A DNA stretch of 64,000 nt from Symbiodinium sp. CCMP2592. Lineage: Eukaryota > Sar > Dinophyceae > Suessiales > Symbiodiniaceae. Positions 1 to 11,640 of this stretch are shown here, in pieces (position 1 is the first letter of the stretch; each line of letters starts with the position of its first letter). The DNA is taken from NCBI GenBank assembly GCA_905221615.1, contig CAJNDT010004646.1, positions 372,001 through 436,000 of the forward strand. The letters run 5' to 3'. A program made the translations under genes and the position numbers. A model generated the notes under the pieces. The model had not been told where the DNA came from and did not search any database. It saw only the letters and a program-made list of their open reading frames with translations.

Positions 1-802
1 ATGAGCCGAAGTCCAGGAGCCTTGCGTTCACAGAGTCGCTGAGGAGTGCTCTCTCCGTGCTGTGCCGATCCAAGCCACTTCCAATGCCCGTCGATCCCCC
101 GAAGCACGTTCTCCACCTGTGCCACCCGGACATACCAAGTCTAAACGTTCGTGCGAAGGTCTGCTGGAGGCATTATCGTGAACCGAAGTCTGTGAAGATG
201 ATACAGATGCTGTCGCTGTCTGGAAATCCTGCAGCCACAGTCTTGCTCTTGACTTTTCATCTATAAGACATTCACTGCACCCTGTGCATTACAGAGTCGA
301 GGACTGCAGAATCCTCCGTGCATTGCTGCCTTGTTCCTTCCACCCACCTCCTGAACCTGAAAGACACACTTGATTGCAGGAGCGGTGCTTTCAAGTCGCG
401 ATGTTGCACTGGTGGCAGAAAGCTGTGCAGCACGGCGACTCCCTCAGACAAGAGAAGCAGGAAGGTCACGGCAGGTCCTAGACGCCAGAGCTTTCGCACG
501 CTCTTCTGCAAGCGAGCAGCTGCCACCACTTCGGACAAAGTCTCAACGATGAGCTTCTCGGAGAGCCTCCCCTGCAGGCGCTGCAGGCAGCCACGTAGCC
601 TATGCCGTGAACCTCTCTTAAATGGATTGTTTGCTATACGATGAAGGGTACACTTGTGGCCAAAGACCGCAAGAAGACTGACACGTGTGCATTCATACTG
701 ATCATACTCCTTGCTTCCGCAGCTTTTGTTTCTTTGCCTCATGCTTGTCGAGGAAGTTGAGAAGGTGCCCGCCCGAGCAGAACTCGAACAACAGGCCGAC
801 CT
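1..802 (-). CDS. Ser/Thr protein kinase, partial multi-exon gene
   Basis: Several short minus-strand exons together spell a protein kinase core. Exon about 714-800 gives a hinge-like segment, VGLLFEFCSGGHLLNFLDKH, directly after a TTGCAG acceptor. Exon about 536-577 gives LSEKLIVETLSE. Exon about 388-443 gives GVAVLHS..PPVQHRDLK, the catalytic loop. At the very left edge (1-20) the frame reads ARLLDFGS, the Mg-binding DFG motif, so the activation loop and C-lobe lie beyond the window. The order is correct for a kinase. The HRDLK context resembles the NAK/AAK1/GAK group, but that is only an impression. Possible N-lobe exons lie at 1018-1095 and 1552-1612 (GGLVSVLLHEMQ, glycine-loop-like); these are weak. 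Exon borders are approximate because introns were judged by eye. Confidence 0.72.
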
Positions 803-3090
803 GCAAGGTAACGAACTCGTGTACGAGGACGACACGAGAACCACCCCGGACACGTTACCCTGACTCTTGCACAGTGACTACGTATTCAGCATCCTTGTCT
901 AAGCTAGTCCGTGTGCGGTGTCCAGTGGTTGAGGTGCACAAAACAGACTCCGGATCGAATGCAAAGCCCGTCCTAGTCCTGACACCCAATAGTCGAAACT
1001 TTACTGCCAGGCCAACCCTGAATGATCCTGATGCAAGCATCCCGCCGTCTTCGCAAAGTGGGATCCTTGAGTCGCTTGAGCCCTTTGTGCTCTGCGTAAC
1101 TCCAGGAGATTACAACAGTTCAAAACTTGCCGAGATGAAAGTCTGGCGATGCCCCGAGATCTGTCGAGACCAGCTAATTAGCAGCCCTTTGGCTGGAAAT
1201 TGGCTCTACGCGCATCAAGAACCTTCCTGGGATGCACGCTGGCAAAGGCTTGCATCCGGTAATTACCGGGCTCCGCTCCGCCTATGAAAAGGAGGAATAG
1301 CCCGACCAGAGGCAACGAGGCACCGAAGAACCTGGCGGCAGCTCTCCAGGAGGTACGAAAAGCACACTCTGGAGTCTCGATGTGAGCTCTTAGTCTTTCA
1401 GCGCATTTCGAACATGTGTGATGTGGGTACAGGTGCTTAACCCAAAGCGATCGTCAACACGACCACTAGTTTCTGGCGACAGGAAGGACTCCTGAGCTCA
1501 AGCTCCGACCGACCACTTTCCTAAAACACTCCTGGAGCAACGAACCTCACTGACGGGTCTTCTGTCCAAGCTGCATTTCGTGCAGCAGCACCGACACCAG
1601 CCCTCCGTCGCATCCTTTGCTGCACTACAGCCCATGCGTGTTGAATGTGTTGAATCAGGGAGCTTCGACGACAAACTTCCTACAACAGGCCACAACATGC
1701 CCTGACCTAGCCAGCAGTGCATCGGGCATGTGGTCTGAATCTGTCCGGCAGCTGTCGAAAGCGATTTCCTCTTCTGCCCGAGGGTCATCATTGTCACAAG
1801 CACCTTCTTGGTCGGCCCAGTCGCAGCTGTAGCCCTCCTTCGCTGGGCAGCCTCAGGTTAGATTGCCAGCTATCTGTGGCATCAGCTTGAACATGACACA
1901 ACTTGGCTTTTGCGAGCTGGGGCCCTCACGCGCCGACAGCGACGGGTTGTCGTTCTTAATCAGCTGCATGTTGCTGATTGTGGCCTGCCGAAGTGCTTGC
2001 TGTAGGTAGGTGGAAGCCACAACAGGCAAGTCGCATGGACAGTGAAGGAGCAACCAGAGAACTACGTAGAACGACATCAGCCATGCTTTGCGCACAAGGA
2101 CATGTGTGGCCCTGCCTTGTTTCCACTACAGTAAGAAGGGGCATGGCACGCTGCGCCATCCAGCCATGTCAGGTCCTGGCCTGAGCACTGGACTGACAGG
2201 CGTGTGGCCGAGGCACCGTGAAAAGGCAGACATGGGCCATGAGCTTCCAAGCGTCTCTCCCAATAGTCGATGACCAAGACCATTCCCTTGGCGAGATTTC
2301 CCCACATACCTGGGAAAAGGACGCACTGAATTGCAGTGGTCGCCCCAGTGCTATACGTCTTCCTTCCAGTGTCCTGGGAACTGGGAACTTGTGTGCACGC
2401 GCAATCAATCCGAGCGCAATGAGGACTGAAAGATACGAATGTCGCGCAACTACCGAATCTGGCCACGTGAATCCAACTGGCAAACGGAGTGGAAAGCACC
2501 AGCTTGCCCCAAGTGCTAGGAAAGCGTGTTGATTCGGATACTCTGTCAGGACTGCAGAGAGCTCAGCGGGATAGATCGAATTGGGGTATGGTGGTCCGGC
2601 CCTCATTGCTGAAGGCACCCAGTCGCTGCATCAGACTGTCGGCAGGATACAACACCAGGCCTCTCCGTTTCTGTAAGCATATCATGCAGGTGCCATCGGC
2701 TCGTTCCCCTCACTCACCTTCTCACTCCCACACATCTGGAGCAACTTCCGACCACAGTAGCAGCTGCCGCTTTCCCGTCTGTTTAACCTTCGCCCTTCTG
2801 TGGACTCAATCAATCGAAAGCTAGAGGGTTTACTCCGAAGCCGGAGTTTAACCTTACTAGGCGAGGGCCAGGCCTGTCCCCGCAGCTAGCGTGTAGGAAA
2901 GAGCTTGAAGAAGCTTGGGAAGGATCTATCGGAATATCCCCATGATTGCGAGGGGTGCAAGGCTTCTCCAAAGCTCTTCGTCTTGCGAGCCACGCGACCA
3001 TTCATGGGTGAGTTCACACCGCCCATCTGTTTCTTGATGACACGGTTGGGCCCCTTCGTAGCAGGGGTTGGACCGGAGGCGTGAAGCCCA
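803..3090. other. Gene-poor stretch upstream of the kinase
   Basis: No complete gene is visible. Two minus-strand exon-like pieces (1018-1095 and 1552-1612) may be N-lobe exons of the kinase to the left. The remainder has only short open frames on all strands with no recognisable motif, and no low-complexity repeat. Confidence 0.4.
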
Positions 3091-3129
3091 ACCGCTCAAC
3101 TACCTGCCTGCCAGGCCCTGGTTTCCACG

Positions 3130-4675
3130 ATCAAGTGGTTGGCCGGATCCGAATCTCCGTAAATCACCTCCTTCATTTGAACCTCAACAGCACACAGCCG
3201 ACCGCAGGCGAGTGGACAGCTGCTAAACTGCAGGCCTACGCCGAGGAGCTGAAAAGAAGAACTTCTGATTGGTGTCAATCTTGTTCCAGTCTCCTGGCCC
3301 GAACTCGCCAGGGTAGAACCTGACTGCATGGCGCTTACAAATGTCGGGCTCTCGGGGAAGTTGATCGCTAGGCTCTGTTGACGACACTGGAGCAAATTCT
3401 AACTAAGCCAGTTGGGAGGGACCCTGTCTGGGATTTTACGAAGCCGGCTGACAAAGCTTCGAGTCCGACTTCGCGATGAAACTACAAGTACCCGTACCGT
3501 ACTACCCTCAACTTTGCACTTTCAAGACCGGACCTTCGATGGAAAGGCACATGAGATTTGGACTGTCTGCGTGCAACTCGGCCCCAAACGGAGAACCGGC
3601 TCAGAGTCCGACTTCATCTCTGGATCGCCGTCGCCGTCGCAGGTTTGCCTGCACGCGCTTAAGCCTAAGCGCTTCCGCACCAGGAAAGCTCTGAAGTCGG
3701 CTCCCGGCCTGCTCCAGGGATCCCAGCAGTTGTGGTTCGTGATCTGCAGTGCATGCTGGTTCATCTCCTGACACGGCGAGGCGCGACTCAATGACTTCGA
3801 TCTGCCATAAGAGAGCCCGTCAACATCCCCAACCCTCCGAAAGCCTATTCCGGAAGATGCCTCGGCAAGCGACCCTGTCAAGCTGCAGAAGATGTTCCAC
3901 AAAACTACCCAGAAACCGAGGAACATTTGTGTCGAACTCGGGGCAGAAATTGCCGCCCACCCCATTGCCATCACCTCAGATCAAGGCTGCGGGGGGAGGT
4001 GCAGCATCGGCACGATGTGACCAAGCAAGCGAAGCATCGCAGCATGAGTCGAGATGCAGTAGTAATCCCCATACTCGCCAGGCTGTGCAGCGGGCATCGA
4101 GACGAGGAAGAAGTTCACCTTGGGAGAAGATGCGCGACGTCGGGTCGAAGCGAGTCGAAGATGGGGCCTTGACACTTTGAGATGAGGCACATTGCAGCCG
4201 CAGCCGGCGCCATTAAGGTCTACTTCGACGATCCTCGGCTGGGTGCAGAGTCAAAGCGCTGCCAGCGGGCCCAAACACAAACACAGGTATATCATGGGGA
4301 GGTCGAAGAGTCTGGCTCAGCCCAACTCTGTTCCACTGTGCCACGTGACAAATAGAGCATAGCTGAGCGGCAGGGTCTTCCCAGGCAACTCGAGCATTTT
4401 GAAGTTCTGCGCCTCCGAGTTGTCCGCAGTGCGGAGCTTCCTTGCGATGTTCGCTTATGCAAGTCTGTACATCGACACACCGGCCGCCAAACTCAGTGTT
4501 GTTGCAACCGATGCTGAGCGTTCAGACGCAGGCCAATGTTATCCGAAGCTTCTATGTTCTGCCCAGAAGCTTGAGGTAGTACTTGTCATTGATGCCATAG
4601 GTGACGGCTCTCTTGTCGTGGACGGTGGCCCCCGGCAAAAAGTATGTGTTCCAGGTCCCGTCCTCGCGAAAAGCT
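3130..4675 (-). CDS. Unknown protein, tandem copy 1 (multi-exon)
   Basis: Five minus-strand segments match, in the same order, segments of a second copy about 6.8-6.9 kb to the right. From 5' to 3' they are: about 4563-4672 (DGTWNTYFLPGA...YGINDKYYLKLL), about 4345-4455 (NFKMLELPGKT), about 4045-4125 (KVNFFLVSMPA followed by QPGEYGDYYC), about 3570-3765 (EMNQHALQ..., FRAFLV, TCDGDGDPEMK) and about 3140-3210 (KEVIYGDSDPANHLIVE). Cysteines recur, which suggests a secreted or lumenal protein, but no signal peptide could be placed. I do not recognise the family. Homology of the pieces in conserved order is the evidence that they are exons. Borders are approximate. Confidence 0.55.
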
Positions 4676-7600
4676 ATTTGTTCGATTTCTCAGAAAGCTT
4701 TTGCCTGCATACATGAGCCGGTCTTCATATTAAGCTGTGGACATATCACATGTCGGGGCACGTGCTGCCATCTGCGCGACATTCATATCTACAGTGGCTC
4801 AATGAAAGCAATGCTATTAAAAAGCCATGCAGCCGTGCAAGAATGCAACGTGATCTTGTGCCCAACATAAAAATCTCCGAGCATGGTGATGCAGGGAATG
4901 TGCTAAACATCTGAGAGCCAATCTGACTCTACGCCATGCATATGAGAAAGAAGCGAAGCTACTAGTAGAATGGAAGTCGAGAAAGAGAAAGCAGATTCGG
5001 GACGGGCCTCCTGGATTTGGAACTCCGGGATAGACTCAGACGTTCCTGGGTCAGGTGGAGTGCGGACGGCTGTAGAGGTCTCGTTTCGTTCACTTGCAAA
5101 AATCCACCAAAAAAGAGGCTCTAAACTTCTGCACCACCTCACAAGCGTATTTCTTAACTTCGTCCCCAGATTGTTGTGCCACATTTGTCCAGCCAGGACG
5201 GGAGGCCGCCTTCTTCACCGCTTACTGGTTGAAAACTTGAGGAGTGCCCGAGTCGAGTCGTCACCCATGCCATGCCCGGGTAAACAGAAACCACACTGTG
5301 GGGCCGACCCTTCAAACGTCCAAACTCCTTAAGATAAGTGCTCATTGAAGGCAGGCATAGAAGGCCTGCAAGTTTTGTCAAGCCTTAATTGTCCATGTCT
5401 CGATTATTCCTTTGTAGCACGGAGCTTGGGCGCTTCCGGCCGCACCTGTTTCCGGCGCAGTTGGCCTGACGACATTGCAATGATGGCAAAGGTGCACCAA
5501 GCTGGCATGCATCGTCCAGCGCACGTTTGTGCTATGCCAAATGAACACGAAGGAAGCATTCTCGCAGGATGACCAGCGCTTCAAGATTTCTGCCCCAACA
5601 TTCAAGCTGAAAGTACGCGTAGGACATCCGCACACGCTTAATCCTTGCCTTGATCTTGCTCCTGGCTTGTAGCATGGCCGTGGGCTCATGACCTGCGGGA
5701 GACCGTAGCCCAACAAGATCCGACAGCATGCAACGACATTTTCCAGTCTTGGAACAAGACAACTCTGGGCTTCAGACCTTGGCAAGACCCATCCTCGCAT
5801 GTGTCCCTGGCCAGGCACACGTAGAGCAGGGCTGCCGACAAGCAGCGCAAGCGGCGCCACATGAGGCCCTCAGCTGCAAGCAATCTTCGGTGCACGCCAC
5901 TTGGCATCTCGTTACTTCGGAATGCCGCTTTGCTCCAGAACGAGTGAGCTACGTGAGCTATTCTCTCAAGATATTGGAAGCTCGGGACTCACCTTTACGC
6001 AGCACTCCCAGCACCGTTCCAGTTTCGGACTACCCCCATTCACGCAGCGTATATCTTGACTTCTCTCAACCCTGGCAAGCCCCGGCAAACAATCTCAAGA
6101 CAATGGGCCCGAGGAGCAAGTGCGAAACCTCCTTGGGTGGCAACTGCAGTCCACGGACGATGAATGGCTAAGGCGGCTAAGTTTGCAAAGCGTGCTAAGT
6201 GCTTCTTGTTGGCTTCGTGTTGGCGCTCCTTTACTCTCGTGGCGTTTCCGTGATGAGCCCAGACATGGTACGATTGAGCACAAAAGCGCAATGCTGCGAC
6301 AAAGACCACAGTGCACGTTCTCAGACTGGGGTTTTTGGGCTCCGGTTCAGGAACACTTGCACATTAGAGGCAGAGGTGGAGAAAAGGCTGCTGTACCAAG
6401 CAGCCTAAGTCATCCCACCTCTCTGGACTTGCCCTCGGTCAAAAGAATGTCCCCGAAATACCTGCTGGAGACAACAACACGAAAGAGAAGAAGCGGCAGC
6501 CATGTCAGGGTGGCAATACAGAGTTAGGACACGGCACGTGCAACCAAGTGAAGGCGCACTGAACCAAGTTGGGATGCCGGGGCAGTCTCTCCAGCCTGGA
6601 GTTCAAAGAGAGGCTTCCAAGCAAACTCACCAGTCTCAGCCAAATGAACGCTGGACTTGGGACCTGAAACTCTGAAAACACAAGCCGGGCACACAGTTGA
6701 ACTTCTCGTCTTGCCATTGCAAAAGAGGACTTGTCCTGGCGCAGGAGAGCCCCCAAGATCGGACGAGCGAGACTGCTCATCGGCTGCACCAAATTCAATT
6801 CATGTCGACAACACTCGCCGATCAAACCTCAGAATTTGTCGAACCTGTCGAACAAAGTCCCAAAAAAACTCCAGATCCCAAGCAGCAATACCGAAGCTGC
6901 AGTCGAAAAGAAGGTGCTCTCCGCGACTAGATGCACCGGTCAACCCTGCAGTAGAAGTTGATAGAGAGTAGCTGAGAGCTGAGAGCTGTGGCGGCAGTAC
7001 TGGAGTCTGCACGCTGCTTGTGTTTGTGTAGCTATTCCACGACACCGCTTCCGCAGTCGAGTGACATGCCAAGTACCTGCTATACATGAGAACCTGTGGA
7101 AAGCACCTCGGCGTAACTGCAGCAGCAAAACAGAGACTCCTGACAGCGGATCTTCTTGAGGACCATCTCCTTCCGGGCTTTTGCAAACCAAACGCAGGCG
7201 ATGATGGCAGGTGCGGTACCGTGTGTTGAATATCGGTCATCGAGAATGGATCAACTTTGCAAAGAGGACATGCGGATCATTGCTTGCCTCATTGGTTTGG
7301 GCATCGTGGACCTTTGCATGGCCCCAAGACGAAAGCACACGCTACCGCAGCTCGAATTACTATCCAGGCTGTAAACTTGGGCTTTGGCCAGCCAGACGAA
7401 TGCGAAGCCGCCCTCACTGATCTGACGCGATTCGGTGACCGAACGGCCTTGCACAGCTGTGAGATTTGGCGTAGCTTCGGTGTAGATCTGCTGCAGATGC
7501 TCTTCGGGCTGCTCCTTGCCGAGGCCGCGGCCGGCGATGGCGTGCTGCCTCGCGTGGGCGAGGTGCGCGTGCACCTGACAGCGAGGCGAGAGAGGCGAGA

Positions 7601-9880
7601 GGAGAGGCGAGAGAGGCGCGAGGCGCCCGAGACCGGCACAGGCATGAACTTCTGCATCACTGGCCCGGCAGCCTGGCATAGGGCAGAGAGCATTCCAGAG
7701 CCAAGAGCACTCTCTCCCAACAGTCCTGAAAGGCTGGCCTCGTTCAAGAGATGGCCTTTGGCCTCTCTGAACTTCTCGTAGCCTTAGGACGTTCTCGACA
7801 CCCTCTACGTAGATCCGACACTCCGACACGACAGAGCAACACTGAGTCCAAGAAGACACTTCACTTCTTACATCTTAGCTACCAGTGGTGAGCTTCACAG
7901 CAGGTGCGACAAGTGGCCTGCTTTCAGCCGCTCCATGCCCCGAATCGCATCGGTGTGGAGTCCACCGGTGACTAAGCGCCGTGTCGGTGTGTCTGTGTGT
8001 CTGTGTGCATGTATGGCATGTATGTGCATGTATGTGCGTGTGCATGTCTGTGTGTGTGCGTGCCTGGCTAGGCAGTTTGCCAGTTGTTTGCCAGCGTTGC
8101 GTCCGTGCCTCAACGGGCCTGCTGGGCGCACTGTATATGCACCTAGACTCACGACAGGATGCAGATTGCCTAGGGCTCCTTGGCGGACCTGCGTCATGAC
8201 GTTAAAAAACAGCTGCACAGCGAGATGCATTTCACAAGGCTTACTTCACTATGAGGGTACGCATCGGGACTTACAAGGCAGCAGGGTGCCTAGGCTCTGT
8301 TGGAATCAGGCAATCTTCCTGGCCCGAGGACTCTTCGGCGGTGTTTCGCGCCTCTTTACATCTGCGTAGCAGATCGGAGCAGGCCACGTTACACGGATCG
8401 GAGGCCGGCTCATGGCCGGGTCCGCCTGGTCCTGCTGAAAGGGTGACAACAAAGACTCGACCTGCATTGCATTGAAACATACTGAAACACCTTCAGCACA
8501 TTCTGCTGAAGGAGATCACAAAAGCAGAGCACCTTCTCTAGCTTCCTTAAGCGGACATGGGACATGTCTCACGGAGTGCTAGAGCGGATCTTTGGCTCTC
8601 TCCTGACATTGCTGCAGGCTGCAGCTCGTGCATCGGCAGGCAGCGATGCCAGGCTCAGGTCTGTACAGCGAAGAGCGGTTTCGTCTGCGCGGGAGGCGGA
8701 GGAGGCCACGGCCACTCAGGCGTTTGTGCTGATGTGCATGTTGGAGACTTGGGCCTGCGAGTCGCGGCAACTTCGCTGAACATGAAGGCTTCATTTTGTC
8801 CCCGGTGCCTTGTTCCCGGAGCAAGATTCTGGTGCCTCCACGGCAAAAACTCACCGAACTACGGCATGAGCGGCACTGACAGATGGCGCAACAGAAAAAA
8901 AGCACCGAACAGCACACAGCACAGATCCAAGAAGCTTTTGCAAATACGATTCGACAACAAAGCGATCTTCAGGCAACGTTCGTCAGCGTTAGGGCTGCCT
9001 GACAAGAGGCGCCATCCAGCCACGTCATGTCAGAGCCTGAACGATCCAGCTGCGACAGCATGCACAGAGTACGCATGCGGAAGAGGGTGTGGCAGGCCCA
9101 GAAACTATCACCTGGAATCGGAGACAAGGCATCCTTCGCAAAAAATATGAAAACCTAAAGGGTCTTGTCGGGACCCTCTCTCTGTTCAGTTTCTCGCGTG
9201 GCCGGTGTGTAGCGTTTGTACCGGTAGCCTGTTATGTCTTGTCAAGGACTCTAGGCTTTGATTTCGTGTTTAAACCTAAAGGGTGATTCTTACAACTCCT
9301 GCAAACACTCCAGGACGGGAATAGTCACGCCTCATCTTCCTGCAACACCTGCCAGCTAGCGCATGCCCGATAGATTCCAATGGATAAATCCCAGATCAGA
9401 AGCTTTGCCAGTAGTCGAAGACCAAAACCATTCCGCTTGCGAGCTGTGACCACATACCTTAGTTGCAGAGGAACTGGTATCAAGCCTGCTGTGGATGACG
9501 TCAACCCTACCGTGGCCAGACTATGTCCCGACCACGAAATTATTTCTGGACTAAAGCAGCTGCGCGTCCGGTAAGGGCTGCATTGGCCATGGTGTTGGTG
9601 ACCACTTTGTCCCCCTGCGTCTGCAAAGTGCTCCCAGACATGACCCGGTGAACCAAAAGCTCAGCAAACAGCAAACACATGGGATGGCAACAACGAAGTC
9701 ATCAGCCTCAAATGCAAGCTATTTGACAACGATCACAAGCAAACCGAAATTCTGCCAACCCAGGCCCCACGCAACCTATGAGCGGCACTGCACTGCGATG
9801 CAGGGGGTATGCTTCCCACGAGTCGCTCTGTTACGGGGCTGAAGAAGAATGCCGTCATGAACCCGGCACTCAAACACAGT
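4676..9880. other. Intergenic stretch between the tandem paralogues
   Basis: No gene is supported. It contains a purine-rich GAGGCGAGA-type run near 7577-7625, a TG-rich microsatellite at 7980-8072 (listed separately) and a 12-bp direct repeat, AAACCTAAAGGG, at 9151-9162 and 9272-9283. A plus-strand open frame at 8564-8779 has an alanine-rich helical composition that could be coding, but no motif is recognisable. Other open frames overlap each other on both strands and look like chance. Confidence 0.4.
7980..8072. repeat. TG/ATG-rich microsatellite
   Basis: Imperfect GTGT, TGTATG and TGCATG units run for about 90 bp. Long open frames across it are low-complexity translations, not genes. Confidence 0.85.
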
Positions 9881-9884
9881 TGCC

Positions 9885-11640
9885 TGACGAATCGTCGCTG
9901 CGACTACAAGGTGATTGTCTGGGTTGTGCTCCGAATAGATCACCTCTTGAAACTGGACCTGGCCATATGATGAGCAGGGCAATCTTTTATACAGTTTCGG
10001 ACTATGACCGAAAAGAGTCAGTATCCTAACTTGGCACATCTTGGGTCTGACTGTCTGACTGCACACTGAATCCAAGGTTGGTCCCCAACCACCGTTGGGA
10101 AGTCAAATACCCATCCTGAGAAGTCTTTTGGAAGCAACCGCATAGCCAAGAGTCTGAATAGTTGAAGGGGTGCTCCGTGTCGATGGTGTTTCCATTTCCC
10201 GGACCAAACAAATTCGGTGAGAAACTTGGATCAGCATATGACGAGACTGGTGACATGAAGCATATGCTGAGAAGAGAATGCAACAACGGAACGCTACCGC
10301 ATGCACCCGCAGGACAGATGCGATGCTGAATCACATCATGACATCCTGTCAATTCTGGATTCGCGCACTTCTGCACCGCTGCACCGCTGAAGACTAAGAC
10401 CCTGCGTCGAAATACAAAACGCCACTCAGCTCAGGAACTTCATGACCGGACTTCCGTTGCCGTCGCAGGTCTCGTGCGTGGGCGGATCTCCGCAGAGATG
10501 ATTTGTGACCTCTGAAGCGAAGAAGGCTCGAAAAGGGGTTGAGATTCGGAGATGATCATCTCTGTCCGAGCAGACGCATTCATTGGTCGGAACACCCACA
10601 CAGGCCTGCACCGCATGGGTGTTCATCTCGTTCAGGTCAAATTCCTGGATCGTAGGAAACTGCAGTGCTGGAGGCTTCTCTTTCAGAAGCCGAAGCCGCC
10701 GAAGCTCGTTGCAGCAGTTGCCACCCACGCAGTTGGCATCGCAGTAGCAGTCACCGTATTCGCCTGGATGGCTCAGGGCTCTCCAAAAACACCACTCTCT
10801 CTCGAGCAGAGAATTCAAAACTCGCCGACAAGGATCCCAGCGACGATGCCGGCATTGCCACCAAGAAGAAATTCACCTTGGCAGCAAAGCCCCGACAGCT
10901 GCACCCCACATCTACAAACCTCACGATTGCCTTCTCGTTCAAACATGAGCTGCGAGTTGCACTGCAACGTGCAAAGCGTTACAGGACTTTCTGGAGAAAC
11001 CATCGAAAACTTCTTGGCAGTGGACACATAAAGTCCGGAGACAAATCAATTCGAACATGGTCGAGTCTCCACGCATAAGTCCTCCACAGAAGTCTTAAGA
11101 ACGAAAAGTCGAAACTGCAACTGCTTTCCCAAGCAGCGTTGCAGCCACAACCAGCCCCGTTCCTTGCCGGGGGTGTAGCGTTGCTCAAACCAGACGTCAG
11201 TTCCAGTTGCCTGTTTGCTATGGGTTCATGCCAAGGAGCAAAAAAACGGTTGCTGTGATAGTCTTCCCTGGCAGCTTGAGCATCTCGAAGTTTCCGGCTT
11301 TGCAAGTGTCCGTGGTGTCGTACTTCCTGACATTGCACAACTGCACACAATCTCATCTGGTTCCTGTCGTGAAGACAGCGTTTAGAACTAGTGAAGCTCA
11401 AGGCAGATACTGGCGCAGTATTGGGATTTTTGCACTCTAAAGGCTATATTCAACCAATCCAAGCTCCACGTCGTCAATCCGCTACAGCTTCGAAAAGACA
11501 AGCAACATGAGGTAGTACTTGTCATTGATGCCATACTCCACCGTGCGCTTGTCAATAATGTTCGCACCAGGCAGGAAGTAAGTGTTCCAGACCCCGTCCT
11601 GGCAGGAGCCGGACTGCGAGGCACTGCTGCGAACATTGGC
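9885..11640 (-). CDS. Unknown protein, tandem copy 2 (multi-exon)
   Basis: This is the paralogue of the gene at 3.1-4.7 kb. Minus-strand segments, 5' to 3': about 11490-11640 (CDGPCANV..., DGVWNTYFLPGANIIDKR, YGINDKYYLMLL), about 11225-11345 (CNVRKYDTTDTCKAGNFEML, KLPGKT), about 10715-10890 (KVNFFLVAMPA and PGEYGDCYCDANCVGGNCC), about 10430-10545 (PFRAFFAS..., HETCDGNGSPVMKF) and about 9885-9965 (QEVIYSEHNPDNHLVV). It has more cysteines than copy 1 in the GEYGD region. Nucleotide similarity is visible too: a near-identical start, GAGGTAGTACTTGTCATTG, occurs at 4573 and 11509. The function is unknown; the copies are probably a young tandem array unit, common in dinoflagellates. Confidence 0.55.

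Noticed and set aside
9220..9250. CCGGTAGCC...TCAAGG as a degraded spliced leader
   Set aside because: Too many mismatches to the known leader and no aligned body.
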